Assembly (NCBI GenBank): GCA_903932425.1
Contig: CAIZGG010000149.1
Coordinates: forward strand, 1-39,332
DNA: 39,332 bases
Direction: 5' to 3'
Source: an uncultured beta proteobacterium
Lineage (GTDB): Bacteria > Pseudomonadota > Gammaproteobacteria > Burkholderiales > Burkholderiaceae_B
Shown: piece after piece, positions 36,916 through 39,332 of the stretch
How positions within the stretch are numbered: the stretch's first letter is position 1
Layout: each line of letters begins with the position of its first letter
Made by a program: the position numbers and the translations under genes
Notes under the pieces: generated by a model
The model's database searches: none
Told to the model about the DNA's origin: nothing
What the model saw: only the letters and a program-made list of their open reading frames with translations

Positions 36916-38007
36916 ATGATGAAAATCGCCCCTCGCTTAGTAGCGTGGCAACGCAAGCACGGTCGCCACGGCCTGCCTTGGCAAAACACGCGCGACCCCT
37001 ATCGGGTGTGGCTCTCTGAGATCATGTTGCAACAGACTCAGGTCGCCGCTGTGCTCGATTATTACCAGCGATTTTTAAGCAAATTTCCAACGGTCAAGGC
37101 GTTAGCCCAAGCCCCCGCCGACCAAGTGATGGCGCAGTGGGCGGGCTTGGGGTATTACGCCCGTGCCCGTAATCTGCACGCCTGTGCCAAACAGGTCATG
37201 GGCACCTGGCAAGGAAAATTTCCACCCGACGCGGCCGGACTGGCCACCCTGCCCGGCATCGGCCCGTCGACTGCGGCTGCGATCGCTGCCTTTTGCTATG
37301 GAGAGCGCGCAGCGATACTCGACGGCAACGTTAAACGTGTTTTAGCGCGACTATTTGCGATAGAAGGTGATCCAACTAGCCGGCCGATTGAATTGCAACT
37401 ATGGTCACAAGCACGTGACCTCGTCCCGTCGGCACGCACCTGTGCACAAGACCCTGATGCCATGTCGGCCTACACCCAAGGCCTGATGGATCTTGGCGCA
37501 ACGGTCTGCACCCGCAGCCGTCCTCAATGCCAAGTCTGCCCTTTTAAAAAAGACTGCCTGGCTTTTCAGCAAGGGCGATGCGACGAACTACCTTGGCCAC
37601 GTGCTCGCAAAGTATTACCTGAGCGCAGCACCGCGATGCTGATTGCCCATCAAGCAGGCCATATCCTACTCATGCAGCGTCCAACAACAGGCATTTGGGG
37701 GGGGCTCTGGAGCCTACCCGAGTGTGATTACGAACTCGAGCCGACCATGGCGTGTCAGCAACTTGGGCTAGCGGCTAAAAAAACTGAGGCGCTGGCTGAG
37801 TTTTTACACGTTTTTACGCATTATCGACTGAACATTCGCCCTCATCTCGTACACGTTGAACAAAGCGATCGCACACGCGCCGAAAAAGCCGACCTCTTGC
37901 CTAAGGGCGGTGAATGGGTCTCGATCAAAACCCTTCACGAGCGCGGATTACCCGCGCCCGTGCGCAAATTATTAGACGGGTTGATCGCGGCACAAGTGCT
38001 TGCTTAG
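36916..38007 (+). CDS. mutY: A/G-specific adenine DNA glycosylase MutY
   Basis: MutY removes adenine mispaired with 8-oxoguanine, preventing G-to-T mutations. It has 363 residues. The helix-hairpin-helix LPGIGPSTAAAI is at about 112-123. The catalytic Glu35 lies in SEIMLQQTQV, and Asp136 in ILDGNVKRVLAR; these match E. coli Glu37 and Asp138. The 4Fe-4S loop is C198-x6-C205-x2-C208-x5-C214. The C-terminal NUDIX-like domain (from about 235, MLIAHQAGHILLMQRPTTGIWGGLWSLPE) contains the 8-oxoG recognition FLHVFTHYRL segment. Two ATG codons open the frame after a purine-rich AGAAGAG site. It converges with rodA with only 2 bases between stops. Confidence 0.96.
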   Translation: MMKIAPRLVAWQRKHGRHGLPWQNTRDPYRVWLSEIMLQQTQVAAVLDYYQRFLSKFPTVKALAQAPADQVMAQWAGLGYYARARNLHACAKQVMGTWQGKFPPDAAGLATLPGIGPSTAAAIAAFCYGERAAILDGNVKRVLARLFAIEGDPTSRPIELQLWSQARDLVPSARTCAQDPDAMSAYTQGLMDLGATVCTRSRPQCQVCPFKKDCLAFQQGRCDELPWPRARKVLPERSTAMLIAHQAGHILLMQRPTTGIWGGLWSLPECDYELEPTMACQQLGLAAKKTEALAEFLHVFTHYRLNIRPHLVHVEQSDRTRAEKADLLPKGGEWVSIKTLHERGLPAPVRKLLDGLIAAQVLA

Positions 38008-38009
38008 CG

Positions 38010-39146
38010 CTAGGGCTGAGGCGGACGGTATTTGCTAATACTCATCAAGATGCCGCACGCGATCCCGATCATCAGTAAAGCAGTACCGCCGTAACTCAAA
38101 AATGGCAAAGGCACGCCTACGACCGGCAGAATGCCTGTCACCATCCCCACATTCACAAATACATAAATAAACAGCACCATGGTGAGCGCCCCTGCGAGCA
38201 AGCGCTCGCCGTACTGAGGGGCATTAATCGAAATCGCCAATCCTCTAAAAAGCAAGAGTAAGTACAGCACCAGCAATGTCACCCCGCCGTACAAACCAAA
38301 CTCTTCAGCAAACACAGCAAAGATAAAGTCAGTTGTGCGCTCAGGAATAAAGTCTAAGTGGGTTTGGGTGCCGTTCATATAGCCTTTACCGTATACGCCG
38401 CCAGACCCGACCGCAATCATCGATTGGATGGTATGAAACCCCTTGCCTAGCGGATCGGTACTCGGGTCAAGCAGCGTACAAATTCGATGCTTTTGATAGT
38501 CGTGCAAGACCACCCAATCAAAATCATCGTCGCATAACTGCTCTTGGTTGACATACACCGTACCGATGCCAATCGCGCCAATTAACATCACCGGGATCAA
38601 CAACTTGAAAGATATCCCAGCAAAATAAATCACAAAAAAACCTGCGCCAAAGACAAGTATGGCAGTGCCCAAATCGGGTTGTTTCACGATCAGCAAAAAG
38701 GGCACCAACAACAACACGCTTGCAACGCACAAATCTAAAAATTTCATCGGTCCTTCGCGACTATGAAAATACCAAGCCAGCATCAACGGCACGGCAATTT
38801 TCATCATTTCAGAGGGTTGGATTCGTGTGATGCCCAAATTTAACCAGCGCGTCGCCCCTTTGCTGGTTTCACCCACAAACATCACAGCTAAAAGCAAAAT
38901 GACACCTAGCGCATAAAACGGCACCGCAAGTTTTAAAATCAAATGCGGTGGCGTCACTGCGACAATCCACATCGCAACAAACGCAACGTAAAAATTACGC
39001 GCCTGATCAGCAAAACGCGCATCGGTGCCGCCTACGGCAGAATGCATCACCACCATCCCGACCGCAGCAAGCAACAACAAAATCAGCATTAACGGCCAAT
39101 CGATCGAAGTGAGGCAGCGAAATACGATTCTAAAAATAATTTTCAT
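38010..39146 (-). CDS. rodA: Rod-shape peptidoglycan polymerase RodA
   Basis: RodA is a SEDS-family glycosyltransferase that polymerises glycan strands for lateral cell-wall growth, in complex with PBP2 and the MreBCD system. It has 378 residues, mostly membrane helices. Motifs are the N-terminal SIDWPLMLILLLLAAVGMVVMHSA, WLNLGITRIQPSEMMKIAVPLMLAW, KQPDLGTAILVFGAGFFVIYFAG, the EERTTDFIFAVFAEEFGL-type region (PERTTDFIFAVFAEEFGLYGG), and the C-terminal GVPLPFLSYGGTALLMIGIACGILMSI. The start overlaps the mrdA stop by 4 bases (ATGA). It predicts a rod-shaped cell. Confidence 0.96.
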   Translation of the reverse strand: MKIIFRIVFRCLTSIDWPLMLILLLLAAVGMVVMHSAVGGTDARFADQARNFYVAFVAMWIVAVTPPHLILKLAVPFYALGVILLLAVMFVGETSKGATRWLNLGITRIQPSEMMKIAVPLMLAWYFHSREGPMKFLDLCVASVLLLVPFLLIVKQPDLGTAILVFGAGFFVIYFAGISFKLLIPVMLIGAIGIGTVYVNQEQLCDDDFDWVVLHDYQKHRICTLLDPSTDPLGKGFHTIQSMIAVGSGGVYGKGYMNGTQTHLDFIPERTTDFIFAVFAEEFGLYGGVTLLVLYLLLLFRGLAISINAPQYGERLLAGALTMVLFIYVFVNVGMVTGILPVVGVPLPFLSYGGTALLMIGIACGILMSISKYRPPQP

Positions 39147-39332
39147 GGTGCCGGCCTCGCTGCAAGTGTCGCCCGAGAAGCCTCAGGCACAACTGACTCC
39201 GTACGTCGGGTAGGTGTCGTGCCGCTCGGTACGGGTTTGGCCTTTGGTTCACGCAACAGCCAGGCATCGAAGACCTTGCGCACGATGGGGGCAGCAACGC
39301 TCCCTCCCCAGCCTGCGTTCTCAACGATCACC
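39143..39332 (-). CDS. mrdA: Penicillin-binding protein 2, C-terminal fragment
   Basis: This is the last 62 or so residues of PBP2, the transpeptidase that works with RodA in cell elongation. The gene enters from the right edge, so the ORF-track start is internal (a Val codon), not a true start. VIVENAGWGGSVAAPIVRKVFDAWLL is the conserved end of the transpeptidase domain (usually VENGGHGGSAAAPIARKV). A roughly 35-residue tail follows, rich in Pro, Ala, Thr and Arg. The penicillin-binding SxxK, SxN and KTG motifs lie outside the window. The stop overlaps rodA by 4 bases. Confidence 0.9.
   Translation of the reverse strand, partial: VIVENAGWGGSVAAPIVRKVFDAWLLREPKAKPVPSGTTPTRRTESVVPEASRATLAARPAP

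Overview
The window looks like chromosomal DNA of a betaproteobacterium of the order Burkholderiales, most likely Alcaligenaceae-like. The evidence is gene content: a DUF3460 protein beside scpA, pilD-coaE-zapD in a row, a Bug/TctC solute-binding protein, a fused indolepyruvate:ferredoxin oxidoreductase, and ftsEX, mutY and rodA/mrdA nearby. Genes are densely packed, often with 4-base ATGA/GTGA overlaps. I saw no tRNA, rRNA, CRISPR array, transposase or phage gene. The family assignment is an inference from gene order and protein style, not a search result.

Region 1 (1-10297, minus strand): one co-directional series pilD > coaE > zapD > mdtA > mdtB > mdtC > oprM-like. It combines prepilin processing, the last step of CoA synthesis, a Z-ring protein and a complete tripartite RND efflux pump. 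The outer-membrane protein runs off the left edge. A sigma-54-like motif lies just upstream of pilD.

Region 2 (10391-15178): an NlpE-like lipoprotein (+), a stand-alone LuxR-type DNA-binding protein (-), panC (-), DUF3460 > scpA (-), and a DHA2-type MFS exporter (+).

Region 3 (15215-22354): a Bug/TctC binding protein, then a four-gene polar amino acid ABC importer (aapJ > aapQ > aapM > aapP, minus strand). The importer has a recognisable sigma-70 promoter and a perfect 14-bp hairpin between aapJ and aapQ. It is divergent from ftsE-ftsX.

Region 4 (22469-32869): the most interesting part. A six-gene minus-strand operon runs from a double-length family III CoA-transferase through a complete peptide-type ABC importer (binding protein, two permeases, one fused double ATPase) to an SDR dehydrogenase. 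Divergent from it is a two-gene unit: a thiolase-fold protein without the usual Cys/His catalytic residues, and a Zn-ribbon/OB-fold (DUF35) partner. Together these suggest uptake, CoA activation, oxidation and C-C cleavage of an unknown organic acid. The pattern recalls the Bbs (benzylsuccinate) enzymes and the Ltp2-ChsH2 retro-aldolase, but no acyl-CoA dehydrogenase or hydratase is present in the window.

Region 5 (32880-39332): two near-identical 100-bp palindromic repeats fill the gap between the DUF35 gene and a convergent 1194-residue indolepyruvate:ferredoxin oxidoreductase. mutY (+) follows, then convergent rodA and the C-terminus of PBP2 (mrdA), both on the minus strand and the latter cut by the right edge.
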